From: Acephala macrosclerotiorum
Lineage: Eukaryota; Ascomycota; Leotiomycetes; Helotiales; Mollisiaceae
Length of the DNA: 64,000 bases
Direction of reading: 5' to 3'
Assembly: GCA_014904845.1 (NCBI GenBank)
Contig: MU119236.1
Coordinates: 251,758-315,757 of the forward strand
Below are positions 1 to 11,626 of this stretch, piece by piece; position 1 is the stretch's first letter, and the number at the start of each line of letters is the position of its first letter. The position numbers were made by a program, and so were the translations under genes. The notes under the pieces are model-generated. The model did no database searches, was not told the origin of the DNA, and saw nothing but the letters and a program-made list of their open reading frames with translations.

Positions 1-1002
1 TATAGCCATGTCTTTCGGCGTTTTCCCATCATTATCTTTCTTCGTTGGGTCAGCTCCTGCACCCCGAGGAGGTTTGATTAACAACTTGACAACTTCAACT
101 CTACCACTTCCTGCAGCCATATGCAACGCTGTTCTTCCATTGGGACCCAAGACATTAAGATCTACGCGGTCGAGCATAGCAGATATAACTCCAACATATC
201 CCGAGCTCGCAGCTCGGTGAAGTGGCGTGCAGTTGTCCTTATCGGAAGCCTTCGGATCTGCTCCATTCTCAATAAGCAGTCGAACGACTGCCTCATGTCC
301 ATTCCGTGCAGCTAAATGAAGCGGCGTCACGCCAGATTTGTTTGCCTCCTTTGCGCTAACCCTCTTCTCTTCCAATAAGAAGCGTACCACCTCTTCTTTT
401 CCATTCTGAGCTGCTTGGTCGAGCACCGAGGTTCCAAACTCGCTTCGAGCTCCAGCGTCAATCCCGCCGTCTATCAGTCTTCTCACCTCTGAGACTAATC
501 CGTTCCTTGCAGCCTTGAACAGCATTGCTTGCTGTTTCTCTTCATATTCTCGCAGTTTTCGAAGAACGTTGAGGTGTCCATTACGTGTTGCGAGGTCCTT
601 AGGACTCTCGCCATCCTGGTTCTCCGTACTGATGGATGCTCCTTTCTCCAAAAGCAGCCTCAATATCTCCACAAACCCATTCTCAGCCGCCTTTGACACT
701 GCCGTGGTTCCGCATGCACATTTGACGTTGACGTTAGATTTCTCAAGAAGCTTGTTGACAATTTCTGTGTGTCCACTCATACAAGCCATATATAGAGGAG
801 TCCTCTTATAGTCGTCGGCTGCATCTGCATCAACGTGTTGGTCTAACAGAAAGTTGATGAAGTTGACGTGGCCTCCAGCAGCCCCCAAGTGTAGAGGTGT
901 GACTTTGGTGGTTGTGGCGAGAAGTCTTATATCCTGGCCCGCTTGAATCAACCTCACAAATTCTTCAGAGTCGCCATTTCTTGCGGCTTTCTCCCAGTCC
1001 AT
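1..1002 (-). CDS. Ankyrin-repeat protein, 3' part cut off by the window edge
   Basis: An open frame runs leftwards from an ATG at 1002-1000 to base 1 without a stop, so the C-terminus lies outside the window. The first residues (MDWEKAARNGDSEEF) lead straight into ankyrin repeats, with about nine copies of the T-P-L-H-x-A-A-x-x-G-H core spaced about 33 residues apart. No signal peptide or membrane segment is seen. Ankyrin arrays are protein-binding scaffolds; in fungi they often form the sensor part of STAND-type proteins or stand alone, and this sequence gives no further hint of a ligand. It is divergent from the peptidase gene at 1280, with about 280 bp between the starts that may hold both promoters. 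It may be a complete ankyrin-only protein or the N-terminus of a multi-domain one. Confidence 0.85.
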   Translation of the reverse strand, partial: MDWEKAARNGDSEEFVRLIQAGQDIRLLATTTKVTPLHLGAAGGHVNFINFLLDQHVDADAADDYKRTPLYMACMSGHTEIVNKLLEKSNVNVKCACGTTAVSKAAENGFVEILRLLLEKGASISTENQDGESPKDLATRNGHLNVLRKLREYEEKQQAMLFKAARNGLVSEVRRLIDGGIDAGARSEFGTSVLDQAAQNGKEEVVRFLLEEKRVSAKEANKSGVTPLHLAARNGHEAVVRLLIENGADPKASDKDNCTPLHRAASSGYVGVISAMLDRVDLNVLGPNGRTALHMAAGSGRVEVVKLLIKPPRGAGADPTKKDNDGKTPKDMAI

Positions 1003-1279
1003 GGTCAGGTCAAGGATCCAGGAAGAATTTAATTGAATTCGTTGACGATTTTTGGAGATGGTTTAATCTCTCAAAATGTTGAACAAATTGTGGGCGACGT
1101 TGCGAATGTGATTTGGAGTGGGTAGATTTATTTATAGCCTACAGTGGTTGGGTGAGGTGTCCTCGCCACGTATAAGTATGCAGCTACCCACATTGATGTC
1201 TCCGAGATTCTACAACGATAATAAGAGAAGATAAAATTTTCATTTGCAATAATCTCATATTTCGAGTTTCGCTCTCGAA

Positions 1280-2588
1280 ATGGCAGGAAAAGCGCCAGAA
1301 CTTATTTCCATTGAGGAGCCGGCGAAGTGGGTTTGCCGGCTGGTAATGGAATTCAGTAAGTCACGTTCAATTGAAGAGCATTCAGGAAGCTTACCAGAAT
1401 ATGATACAAGGCAACGGCGAGCCTGGCTATGGGTCTGGGTTTCTTGTGAATATACCAGTGATTGGTTCTGCCAAATATTGTATCATGACCGCAGGTCATA
1501 ACATTGTCGACACAGGCAATGGACGCGCAACAAGCATCAAAATACATTTTCCTGGAAGACCAGAAATCATGGCACATGCAAGCGCAGGTGAATTATTCGT
1601 CTCTGCTGTTTATGGTGGATTTCCCATGAAGGACGAAACCCATGAGAGCACGTATAGCGACTATGGCTTAATTGTCGTGGATAGCCAATGGAAAGATATG
1701 CATGGCTGCGCCTTCAGTGTCCTCCAAAGCGATTTCCGTGGGGAGGTCAGTATTCATGGGTATCCGAAGAAGGACGATCAACCACCAAAAGAACAAGAAC
1801 AAGTTAGATGCAAGTTCAGCAATGTTACCCATAATGCATTTTACTACGGCGGAAAGACAATCGCAGGAGTTAGCGGGGGCCCAGTATACATAGTCATAGA
1901 CGGGATTCATGTTGCAGTGGGAATACAGTGAGTTCATATTCATCCTCATACGATGGTTCTAGCCAGGGCTGACGGATCCTGAAGCAACTACATGCACCGT
2001 GCTACTCGCCTCACCTGTCACGTCATGCTGGAGATTCTCTCCTGGATCAAGGGCTACAATTTGTCCTGTACGCTCGAGGAATTTGTAGCGCCGAGAACCA
2101 AAGGTATTTTTCTTGGAACAACCAAAGGCTCGCGGACAAACATCATTGCAAATGGCACTCGCGACTCACACAGCATCTTCAAATTCGTCGTGGTTGATGC
2201 ACCCAAATGGAGCGAGGGACTCAAGAAAACCGCCAATCGCTACGTGGTCATCCCCTCGCAGTGCCACCAGAGCCAACTCAATAAGGGGCATCTTCTACAC
2301 TTTCTCACCTTCTCAGAGGATGGTGTATCCCTCACCGAGGCAGGTTTTCCGAGGCCCGACACCATTCTTAGAATTGCCGATGGAAAGGGAAAACTCCAAG
2401 GGACGCCATCCGTACGGCTGCAGCAGGGAGAATCCTACTTGTTATTCAAAGGAAAGGACCGAAAGCCATGCCCATGTGGCTGCATTGTCGCTGATGCTGA
2501 AGTTGGGTTGATTAAGATTGAATCGGGCAAAGTTGCTGCAGGCAAGACAAACCCAACATCATTCATCATGGCTCCTGCACATGAATAA
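1280..2588 (+). CDS. Trypsin-like serine peptidase with unknown C-terminal domain
   Basis: The model has three exons: 1280-1342, 1386-1927 and 1985-2588, giving about 402 residues. The first acceptor could instead be at 1397, which is also in phase. The second intron has donor GTGAGT at 1928 and a CTGAC branch-like site near 1969. All three catalytic blocks of the chymotrypsin/trypsin fold are visible: TAGHN (His about 59), YSDYGLI (Asp about 113) and GVSGGP (Ser about 184). There is no signal peptide, so it is probably intracellular, like the trypsin-like domains that are used as effectors in some fungal STAND/NLR proteins; that link is inference. The last 200 residues contain a CPCGC cluster and match nothing I know. 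The main uncertainty is the short first exon. Confidence 0.75.
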
Positions 2589-3049
2589 ACAATGTATTGA
2601 AAGACTTGGTGGAGGCTGTTGGCTTAGGGCGTTCGTATCAAAAAGAAGGGAGAGAAAAATACCAATACGTGGCTTAACCTCGTGATGAGCAGTGGGGACC
2701 TGAACTTTCTCGTTCATGCAATGCATTCAGCTACATTAGTCTGCCTTGCATTACGCTGCATATTTGAACGCCACCCCATGAAACTTTGATTGAGAAACCA
2801 AACCTTCTCCGCCCATACCTATGATTGGGGCGAACCAATTAAGTGACAAGCTAGAACATTAATCTCATTCTGTCGGGTTACGCAATCTATAGCCTCGAAG
2901 CCCAACGTTCGATCAACCTACTCGGTGAGATAATTTACCAACGTGCGGCTGAATATTCTTATGAAATAAACCCCAAAGATTAGTTTGATTTCTCTTTGCA
3001 ATAGTTTGTCTCCGTTCCATCATCCCCCTCATTGATTTCAAAGTCCAAT
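2589..3049. other. Intergenic, 461 bp
   Basis: No coding-like frame or repeat is visible. It separates the peptidase stop from the lectin start and probably holds the lectin promoter. The last 80 bp before 3050 are pyrimidine-rich, as is common upstream of fungal starts. Confidence 0.5.
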
Positions 3050-3979
3050 ATGACTGCAGCACCCGAGAACGTTTTATTCTCGGCTACAGAAGGAGAGGTT
3101 GTGTATTACATCTGCCAAGGTGACGATGGCCTGGTTGAGGTTATTTTCGACGGAGAGTTGAATCCTGCCGAGGAAGTTGGTTCAGCAAAAGAGGGAACCC
3201 CTGGAGCTCTGCTTGTCATAGGAGACAAAGTAAGATCAACCCCTTCATCAATGCTCTGGAACAGGTGTTAAACTGTCCTAGCGAGTCATCTATTGCCTGA
3301 GCGACAAATTTGTCCTTCAAGACTTCATATACGATGACGACATGGGCGCGTGGGAAGAAGGCAAGCTTGCCAGTTTGGGAGTTGTTGCCTCGGAAATGAC
3401 GACTATTTCCGCAGTTCGCGATCCTCAAGGGCGTATTTACGTCTTCTTCCAGGGTAAATCGGGCCAGATCCAATCCTTCACTGGAACTGAAGAGGGAGCA
3501 TGGGAACTCTCAAAAGGACTTCCATCTACAAAGCCCATCGAGAACGCCAGCATTCATGCCGTGGACACAAACGGCACCATTCGAGTCTTCTACGCAAATC
3601 AAGATCACTCTATTCATGAGCTTGTCCTGAACAATGGCAAGTGGACTGGTAAGTCGCTCATTCAATATGACAATTGATGGGCGTAGACACGGACGCTAAC
3701 CTTGCCTTCTTTTGTTTTATAGATACCAAGGTAGAGCAAACAGATGCTGGGAGCAACAAGACGGACATTACTACGATCTTGGGAGAAGAGGGGAAGTATC
3801 GTCTGCAGTTCAACAACGAAGAAGGCGAAGTGTTTGTCCTCAACGATGGGTTGCTGAGCAAGATCGGTACAATGACAGAGGAGGGCTTCAAGCAGCTGCA
3901 TAATGCCCAGGCCGCTGGTCGTGGGGCCTATATTTACAAAGTGGTCCAGAGAACGTACTACTATCGTTATCGGAAGTAG
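3050..3979 (+). CDS. Fucose-specific-lectin-like protein (AAL-type propeller)
   Basis: The model has three exons: 3050-3229, 3282-3648 and 3723-3979, giving 267 residues. Splice sites GTAAGA..CCTAG and GTAAGT..TATAG keep the frame (phase 0, then 1). The protein repeats a blade-like pattern of the kind I-R-V-F-Y ... I-H-E-L ... W, for example around IHAVDTNGTIRVFYA and RIYVFFQGKSGQIQSF. This resembles fungal fucose-binding six-bladed lectins such as Aleuria aurantia lectin, though the chain is shorter than the roughly 310 residues usual there and the last 80 residues fit the pattern poorly. No signal peptide is seen, which is usual for these lectins. It may bind sugars on other cells. The fold assignment rests on repeat pattern only. 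Confidence 0.6.
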
Positions 3980-4777
3980 TGTCCGAAAGCGGCTATCTGT
4001 AGGAATGAAAAATGGCTGAGCTGGTCGGTCAGACCAAACTTAGATGTTTACTTTTCCGGGGCTTATAAATGTGCGCACTATTGGTTCTGCTTTTGTTAGT
4101 GCTGTTATAGTGGCTGCATGCTCTGGGCCGGCAACTGCGTTGCTCGGGAGGCACTCACCTTTACGAAATGCAGTGTACGTGTTACCTTCGGGATGGATCT
4201 TTTCAAACTCAATATGCAGCCATTCCGCCCGAGTTGGGTGCTGAGTTCGAGGGCTGAGTTCGGGGCTGACAGGGGAATTGCGTGCTTTTGTGACCCCTAT
4301 CGGAGGCGCGTCCGTCAGCACGCGCCAAGACCATGCTGCATCTCTACGTTGCACAGCATAATCAGCTGCAGGTTGGAGCACAATCTTATCCACACTCGAC
4401 CAATACCACCGCATCTTCTAGCGGAAGAAGATCATGGGACTTAAATTTGTGCTTGTTGCCGAAAGGAGCCTCATTCTCACGAGAAGGCACTTTTGGGGGA
4501 AGGGCGTGATCCCGTGAACTACCATATGCGGACGGCCCCGCACTCATTATGGCCTTAAGTTATGGGAGCCAATTAATTTCTGCAGGGCGAAACTCTTCCT
4601 GTCAGCATTTCGATTCCTCTTTACTTGTCAATTGGGATTTAAGTGATGTAACGCAACTTTATTCTTCACTGATCCTTAACACCCGCAATCAAGCTTCCAT
4701 TTTGCAGATATCTGAAGGAAAGTAGGACCTCGCATCGGCATCTTCTACAGAAGGAATTGAGCCTAACATCGAGACAG
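3980..4777. other. Intergenic, about 800 bp
   Basis: Open frames of 100-125 codons occur on both strands around 4040-4440, but none shows family resemblance, a sensible start context or introns. I treat the stretch as noncoding and as the likely promoter of the ankyrin-vWA gene. Confidence 0.5.
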
Positions 4778-7700
4778 ATGGGTCACGAGCCAACTCCAGA
4801 GCCGAATGCAACGAACAACCACAGCCAGACTGCGTTACATAGCGCCGCAGCGGCTGGGAACCGTGCCTTAGTGATTGAGCTTCAAGGTAAGGGCTACAAG
4901 CCTGAGTGGAGGGACTCAAATGGGCAAACGCCTGTGCACCTGGCTGCTGCCAATGGGCACAGCAATGTTGTGAAGCTATTTGAGAATACGCCCAGCCTCT
5001 TGGAGATACAAGACAAACGTGGGCGGACAGTACTCCACTTGGCCGCGAGCAACGGACATGAAAACATTGTATCTCAGCTTCTGCCCACAGCAAAGATTGA
5101 TGCGAAGGATAAGCGTGGTCAAACGCCTCTTCACCTGGCTACGATAAATGGCCATAACAAGGTTGTCGATAAGTTGGGTGTTCACGCAAGCAAAGATTCC
5201 CCGGACTTCTCTGGAAAAGTTCCGCTGTATTACGCTGCCATCAAGGGACATAAGAAAGTTGCGGAAACTCTAGCCAATGGACAAGGTGCGAATCTCAATG
5301 CGAAAGACAAGGGCCAGACAATTCTCCACCAAGTGATCACCGCTGGAGACAAGGAGGCTACCCAGCTGCTAGCTGCGCTTGGCGCTGCGAAAGAGGCTAC
5401 GGATTTCAACGGAAGGACTGCGCTATACCTTGCTGCTCAACTACACAACCAAGCTATCGTGGAAGTGCTGAGAAAGCCTCCGTCCCCAGATACCGAAGGT
5501 CTCCTTCATCGAGCAGCCAAAGAAGGCAATAGGAGAGCTGCGGAACTTCTCCTTGGTGTCAATTCGGGTCTGAAGGAAGCACGGGACAGCCAAGATCGAA
5601 CACCATTATATGTCGCAGCTGAGGAGGGCCATGAGCCAGTTGTAAACCTGCTATTTGAACAGTGGAAAGCGAACAAAGAAGCCAGCGATCGCCAGAAGCA
5701 GACACTTCTGTATCGCGCAGCGAAGGAAGGGAAGAAGGAAGCCGTCAGGCTATTGCTCGGCATTAACGCAAATCCGGATGCGAAGGACGAGAATGGAATT
5801 CCTCCACTATATATTGCTGTAAAGAATGGCCACGAAGAGATCGCGCAGATGCTAGTTGCCAAGAAGGCAGACAAACAGGCAAAAGATGATAGAGGTTGGA
5901 CGCTGCTTCATCGAGCATCCAGCGAAGAAGACGAAAAAACCGTGGACATTCTTCTGAAGCTTGGAGCAAATGGAACTGCAAAAAACAAGCTTGGGCAGAC
6001 GCCACTGCATGTTGCGAGCAAGCCTGACATTGTGAGAAAATTCGATGAATACGAAGTTGACCCAAACATCAAAGACAACAACGGCCAGACTCCTCTTCAC
6101 GTTGCCGCAGGCCGCGGTGATGCATACACCAACATCGTTGAAGCATTCCTCGATATCGAAGCTGAAGCCATGACGACCGACAACAATGGACAAACTCCCC
6201 TTCACGCGGCAGCTAGCAAAGGAGAGCTCGAGACTATCATACTACTCGCGCGCAAGGACTTCATCAACAAGAACGCTACCGATAACAATGGCCGAACGCC
6301 GATGCACATTGCAGCAAGCCTTGGACACCACGCCGCTGTCGCCCTATTAGTGGACGAAGGGGCCGAGAAGGAAGCTCGCGATATGAACGGTCGTACGCCA
6401 TTGCATCTTGCAGCTTTGCATGGCCACCGCCAGGTAATTGATCATCTAATCGACAGGAGGGCGAGTAAAGTAGCGAGAGATCAGCATGGTAACTTGCCGG
6501 TACATCTCGCTGCCGCGAACGGAGACATACAATCGGTGACGTCATTGATTAACCCAACTCCAGGAGACTTGGTACGTTCTCAGTGATTTATATGATTACC
6601 TTTTGATTATTGTGGCAAGACGCTAGCTCATATTTTGGGGAAATCTGTAGCCTCCACCGAAGAATGTAGCCGAATATCGAGTCTACTTGAGAAAGTTTGC
6701 CAGAGATCAATTAGTGGGTATCCTTGATCCCAATCATCCTGGGTTGAAAGACCTTGCGGAAGAGATTGTTGTTCGAGCGCAAGTGGTGCAAAAGCTATTT
6801 GGATTGGATGCGGATACTGTTCCTGGACTTGTCAAGCTTGCATTATATGACATTGTGGTTCTGTGTGGTGAGTGCCTTTGCTCTGGCATCGCGTGTTCTT
6901 AAAACGCAATATCGTTTCGATATTCATCTTCATTACTTTTCGGCCTGTGTTTTGTTTTCCATTTAGTACCAAAGCTTTGGGTAATCTGTAGACATTCTCT
7001 GTCGAAATCCAGCCTGCAAATCCTGTTCCGAATTGTGCTACTGGCACATAAGCTAATATGTACCATTCGCAGATGACAGTGGCTCGATGAGGAAAGACTC
7101 ACGCATACCAGCTCTCAAAGAAACTCTTGCTAGCGTAGCTCACTTTGCAACATTTCTCGAACCAAGCGGCATATCCATCCGCTTCCTGAACAACCCGATG
7201 GGCTTCGACAACGTCGTGCAAGGAGACGTCCTGGAGAAAGTCAGAGTCCCACTCGAGTCAAAGAATTTAGGGAAGAGGACCCAACTGGGTACTATGCTCG
7301 ACAGCAAAATAGTACAACCAATGGTTATCCAAAAACTCGAAGCGAGATCCTTCAACAAGCCACTGATTGCATTCATCATAACGGACGGACGAGTAAGTAC
7401 TTCCTCGCAATTCCCTCTGATAAGGTTGCTAGAATACAAGTAGTTCGTGATAATGCTTTCTTTCTGACTATGCAGCAGCCCCAAGAAGAAGACGAAGAAG
7501 AATTACACAGAACAATTCACCGATTCAAAACCGAGATGAGTAGGAGAGGCTTCAAAGACGGTGCAATCATCCTCATCATTTCTCAAGTTGGGAATAGCGA
7601 TGAAGCGACCAAGTACCTTCGGCGTCTCGAAGCTGACGAGTACATTAAGAGCATGGTGTACTGCTCCCACGAGAGGTTGGACGAATTGCTGGACAGCCTG

Positions 7701-7856
7701 AAGAGAAATAAGCACAACCCGACTGATTATACTGCTTTGGTATGTAATTTCAGACGACTGACAATATAATTAGATCGCTGATTTGTATTCGTGTCCCTCT
7801 AGATGATTGGCATGTTTGTAGCTGCGCTCGATAAGCAGACGAAGGCTTCCAATTAA
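4778..7856 (+). CDS. Ankyrin-repeat / von Willebrand factor A fusion protein
   Basis: The model has five exons: 4778-6571, 6651-6867, 7073-7392, 7476-7739 and 7803-7856, giving 882 residues. All junctions are GT..AG and hold the frame; intron 2 is long (205 nt), and the fourth acceptor is a tandem CAGCAG. The ATG at 4778 is the first in the frame. Residues about 20-598 are 18 ankyrin repeats ending in DNNGQTPLH-type cores. Residues about 599-665 form a helical linker, and from about 660 a vWA domain follows with a complete MIDAS start, LCDDSGSM (Asp 671, Ser 673, Ser 675) and a later FIITDGR loop. vWA domains bind metal and partner proteins, so the product looks like a cytosolic scaffold that joins two binding modules. 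No enzyme domain is present. The order ANK then vWA is clear; a function is not. Confidence 0.88.
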
Positions 7857-8712
7857 TGAAGTCACGGTATTCAAAGGGCCTTAACTTTGTCTCCTTACTA
7901 TTCGACGGGAGTTCTCCTGCTTGGGATAACTCTTAGGCGAAGTATGTTAAGTGCACTAGGCGGCGGATTTCCTTTCAAATAATGGTCCTATTGGAGTTCA
8001 ATTATCTAGACAACTACTCTTGCTAAATAGATTCAGACAGGCACCCGATTGATTTCGAGGCTCAATCTAATGTGTGACGTAGCCATTGTTTTAAGTTTCT
8101 TATTTCTCATCTAGTACGAAGGCATATTCTTCTCCGTCTTAAATTCAAATTGGAAAACGTAGGGGGGAATGACGAGTGTTTCATCCAAGTGTATAAAATT
8201 CAAGGTCGGATATTGGTAATAGCAATAAGGAGAGTCCCAAAGTCATCAAGCTTTGGTAGCCAGTTATCGAGAGAGCCTTTATGTTTTCCCCACGTTTACT
8301 TCTCTTTTACTAATACTATTGTAGCAATGCCATTCGCCCCTAAATCCCCAGATGTGGGGCTTTCTTCTTGAATTGATTTCTATTGGTCGCCCAATACGAG
8401 GTCAGGACCTAAAGAGGCTGTTTGCATTCGAGTCCCGGCTTTTATTCAATCCTCTTCATAATTATCCAATCAGAATCCTTGGGTTAAATTCGAGCAACAT
8501 GAAATTCGCGAATACAGACATTGCTCCCCTGGGCGTTGTTGAGGCTATATATATCTTCTCGGGCGTTGAGGCACAGTCAGCACACAGAACTTTGGTAATT
8601 GGATCCCAAGGATATCGCCATCATTATTATCATTTATACATTGGTGCCAGAGCTAATTCCATTTTTTGGAGTCCATCTTACTCACACCTCACAGGCTAGC
8701 CTCGCTGCCAAG
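7857..8712. other. Intergenic, about 860 bp
   Basis: This stretch is rather AT-rich with no frame that looks like protein. Short open frames at 8150-8700 have no recognisable content. It probably contains the terminator of the ankyrin-vWA gene and the promoter of the next gene. Confidence 0.5.
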
Positions 8713-9656
8713 ATGGGACTTTGGGAGTCAAATCGCTTTCACTCTTATCTTAGCATCCTTTCAGTCTTCGTAAACTTTGCTCAATCAACATGTTACGCAC
8801 CAGACGGCGTCACTATTGGCCCATCGTCCTACACCCCTTGCATCAATGTCGACGGTATCGAATCCATGTGCTGCAAACTCAACTCGACCTCTTCCGACAC
8901 AGTGGGCAACGAACTGTGCCACTCTAATGGTCTTTGTATACAAGCCGGGTAAAATGGCACTAGCAATTATTATCGCTATTTCTGCACCGATCCAACATGG
9001 AAGAGCCCGAATTGTCTGCAGAATGTTTGCGTTTCTGAAGTTGTACGTATTTACTTTTACTGTTGGAATGTAATGAGGAGAAGACGAAAGCTGACTGCGG
9101 TTCAAAATTCAAGTCAAACACTTTCACGAGCACCGCTCAGTTGACTCGCTGTGCGGACGGTACCTTCTGTTGTGGCGCAAACAATTTTTCGAGCTGCTGC
9201 GACCTGAACCTCGGGTTCAACCTAACTCAACTCAAGATCTTCCAGACTTCCGCCTCTGCCTCAACTTCCAACACATCCACATGCACTCCTTCCTCAAAAA
9301 CGAATTCGAAAGCAACAAAAGTAGGCGTTGGAGTAGGAATCAGTCTAGGGTTGTGTGCTATCGCAGCTAGTATGCTCGGCTTCTGCCTTGGACAAAGGAG
9401 AGTGATAATGCTTGAAAGGAAGAAGCACAATGCAAGAATAGCACCAGAACCTTCGTTATTTTCCTCGAATATTATTTCCAGTCCGAACGTGCACGAGTCG
9501 GTGGTAGCCTATATTCCGCAACCACAAGTGCACGCAGGGATGGATTGGTATAGAAATGGGAACGAAAGTCATGGTATTCAAGAAGTGGACGCCGAGAGAC
9601 GTTTGGCGGAGTTGGGAACAAGGCCTGCCGAGTTGGGTAGTGGTAGGAGACCGTAA
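8713..9656 (+). pseudogene. Secreted Cys-rich single-pass membrane protein, interrupted by an in-frame stop
   Basis: The ATG at 8713 begins a signal peptide (about residues 1-25). A Cys-rich ectodomain follows, with blocks such as MCCKLN, GLC, FCTDPTWKSPNC and, in the second exon, GTFCCGANN and SSCCDLN. After it come a Ser/Thr stalk and one membrane helix (VGVGVGISLGLCAIAASML) with a basic cytosolic tail. This architecture is common among fungal cell-surface proteins of unknown function. In the first exon the frame is broken by TAA at 8950-8952, while the same frame continues with clearly conserved coding sequence to about 9042. The intron with donor GTACGT at 9043 would be only 35-41 nt to acceptors at 9077-9083, which is unusually short, so a frame error there is possible. 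I call it a recent pseudogene or a sequence error. Confidence 0.6.
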
Positions 9657-9841
9657 TACTGCTGTTCGGATACAGGGAGGGTCATCCAGTGTGCCATGGA
9701 CTGTATTAAAGGAAGGTAGATGAACGTGAGCATGAAGAACTTTTAATTTGAATCTTAGTTCCGAAGAAGTGACCTAAGTTTCCAGCATGCGCTTCCAGGT
9801 GAAAGTTCTCGAGCAATAGGCCACCCTTCAGGGTGATCAAG

Positions 9842-11626
9842 TCAAGGCTGAATACCTGCAGCAGCCATAACTAGAGTTCCAAAGTCATCCAACTGCGACA
9901 ACCATGGATTAAGAGTGCCTTCGACCTGAAGCTGCACATTCGTCAAATCTTTATAGGTAAGATCCTTCGTCCCAGCTTCTCTATCTTGTTGCGCTGTGTA
10001 TTTACTTTCCCATTCAGTTCTAGTCGATGCTCTCCACAGCTCCCTGCCACACGGCAGTGACAGACCCGCCAATAAACTTCCATCGTACTTCTGGAATCCA
10101 ATGACAGAGTACATTTCGAAGAGTAGCTCGATAAGACAGAGGACTGTCACCGTCCTGTAGGTTCAGGAAATATTGGAGTGAGTCATGGAGGAAAGAGTGG
10201 GGTTGTAGAAGCGAGACTCACCTTCTCAGTGACTCAGCAAGCATCCAATCTTCCCAGGAAGGCATCCTGCTAGGGAATGCTTTATTGTAGTTGGGAAAAC
10301 GGCGATTCACCCGTGTTGCAATCATCTTTTCCTCATGTCAATATTCTAAGATGTAATGTTTAGTGGGAATGCAATTGCATACAATCATTGTCTTAATCAG
10401 TAAGATGTCAAAGTTTGTAACCTCTTTGTTATCTTCTGAGATGCGGAGAAGTAAATAGAGCGTCATAGCTTGCAGTGCTGCTACTGCATCCTCGTCATTG
10501 TAGCTCTCATGCTAGATGGGATGTCAATATCGTTGAGAAAATGTTCCTTGAGGCGGGAGATTGTACCTCTTCTAGTAATCTTTCAGTCTCCGCTTTCACA
10601 GTTCTCCAGATGAATTTAATGTTATCGTTATCCTTCTTCGAATACCAAAGTATGATATTGGCACAGTTCTTCAGAGGTGCAGGTTTGGCCGCCTGTGCTG
10701 GCGCATCGATCCCATAACCATAGTTTCGATGAATGAAAGGTGGTGGGTCCCCACTAAGCATCATATTTGGGTAGAAGCGGAGCTTGCACAAAAGATAACT
10801 TTTGTTCAATGATGGCTGGATATTTCTGGGGCCGAAGGCTTTACAAAGTCGTTCTACCAAGTTAAGCGCATCCATATATTCAAGGCTCGAGAAGTTAATG
10901 GGCCAGCCAGCCCCACCACTCTGTGGCACATATGCAGAAGGGCTTTGGGTGTGTTTATCGGAAGATGCTTGGGAAAGGGGGGGCTGATATGTTGCCGAAG
11001 GAATAGCTGCAGAACTAGACTGCGCAACAGAATCCGACAAGGTCATCGCGACCGCGCTGTCGTATTGAACCAGGTGATATTCTGGTAACATCGAACTCGA
11101 TACCTCGGATTCGAGACTCCGTGCTACATTATCCAAAGAAGATGAAAGTGCAGGATCTGGATTAGCCGGAACCGAGTACTGAATATGCCTTGTTGCATCT
11201 GTTTGTCGTGTCGCCAGAACTGAGGGATTGGCAGAAGGTATTGCCAAAGCTCTGCTTAAATCGGGCACCCCAGTACCATTTCCAATTGAAGATGTAGCTA
11301 GCGGACTGACTGTAGAATTCGATGCTCCCGAAACATAAATGCATGTGATGTCCCCGTCACGCATCGGGAACACTTTGGGAAAGCCGCATCACAACGTGTC
11401 TTCGCCTTGGTGCAAGCTGTACATGCTTTTTTCCTGGAAGTCACGCGATCCTTTGCCTCTCGGCAATATGAAGCATGACGAAGTTGTGATTTTCCTGTAC
11501 GTTTTCGTTAGGAAGTACTTCTCCCAGGGAACAATCGCTACGGCCAGGTCGCCACTTACGATTCTCAAAGCTTTTGTCGCAAATATTGCACCTCAGCGTT
11601 GGCGGCGTCTCAGTCACTTCTTCCAT
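9842..11626 (-). pseudogene. C2HC + Zn2Cys6 transcription factor with a one-base frameshift
   Basis: The exons on the minus strand are 11626-11560, 11494-10567, 10511-10383, 10331-10222 and 10154-9842. The N-terminus has a finger (LRCNICDKSFENR, then H and C), directly followed by a binuclear cluster with five of its six cysteines (CTACTKAKTRC, KCSRC). The sixth Cys (DITCIY) lies in the next frame: a C run at 11352-11355 on the plus strand is one base short. Exons 1 and 2 sum to 995 nt, one less than the phase-0 junction at 10567/10511 requires, which independently supports a single missing base. Downstream are a long linker and the usual C-terminal blocks (ALQAMTLYLLLRISED; CGRELWRASTRTEWE). 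Such proteins are DNA-binding nuclear regulators. It is either a fresh frameshift or an assembly error in a homopolymer. Confidence 0.8.

Noticed and set aside
4040..4414. Minus-strand 124-codon frame between the lectin and ankyrin-vWA genes
   Set aside because: No family resemblance, no introns, and an overlapping plus-strand frame of similar length; composition looks like chance.
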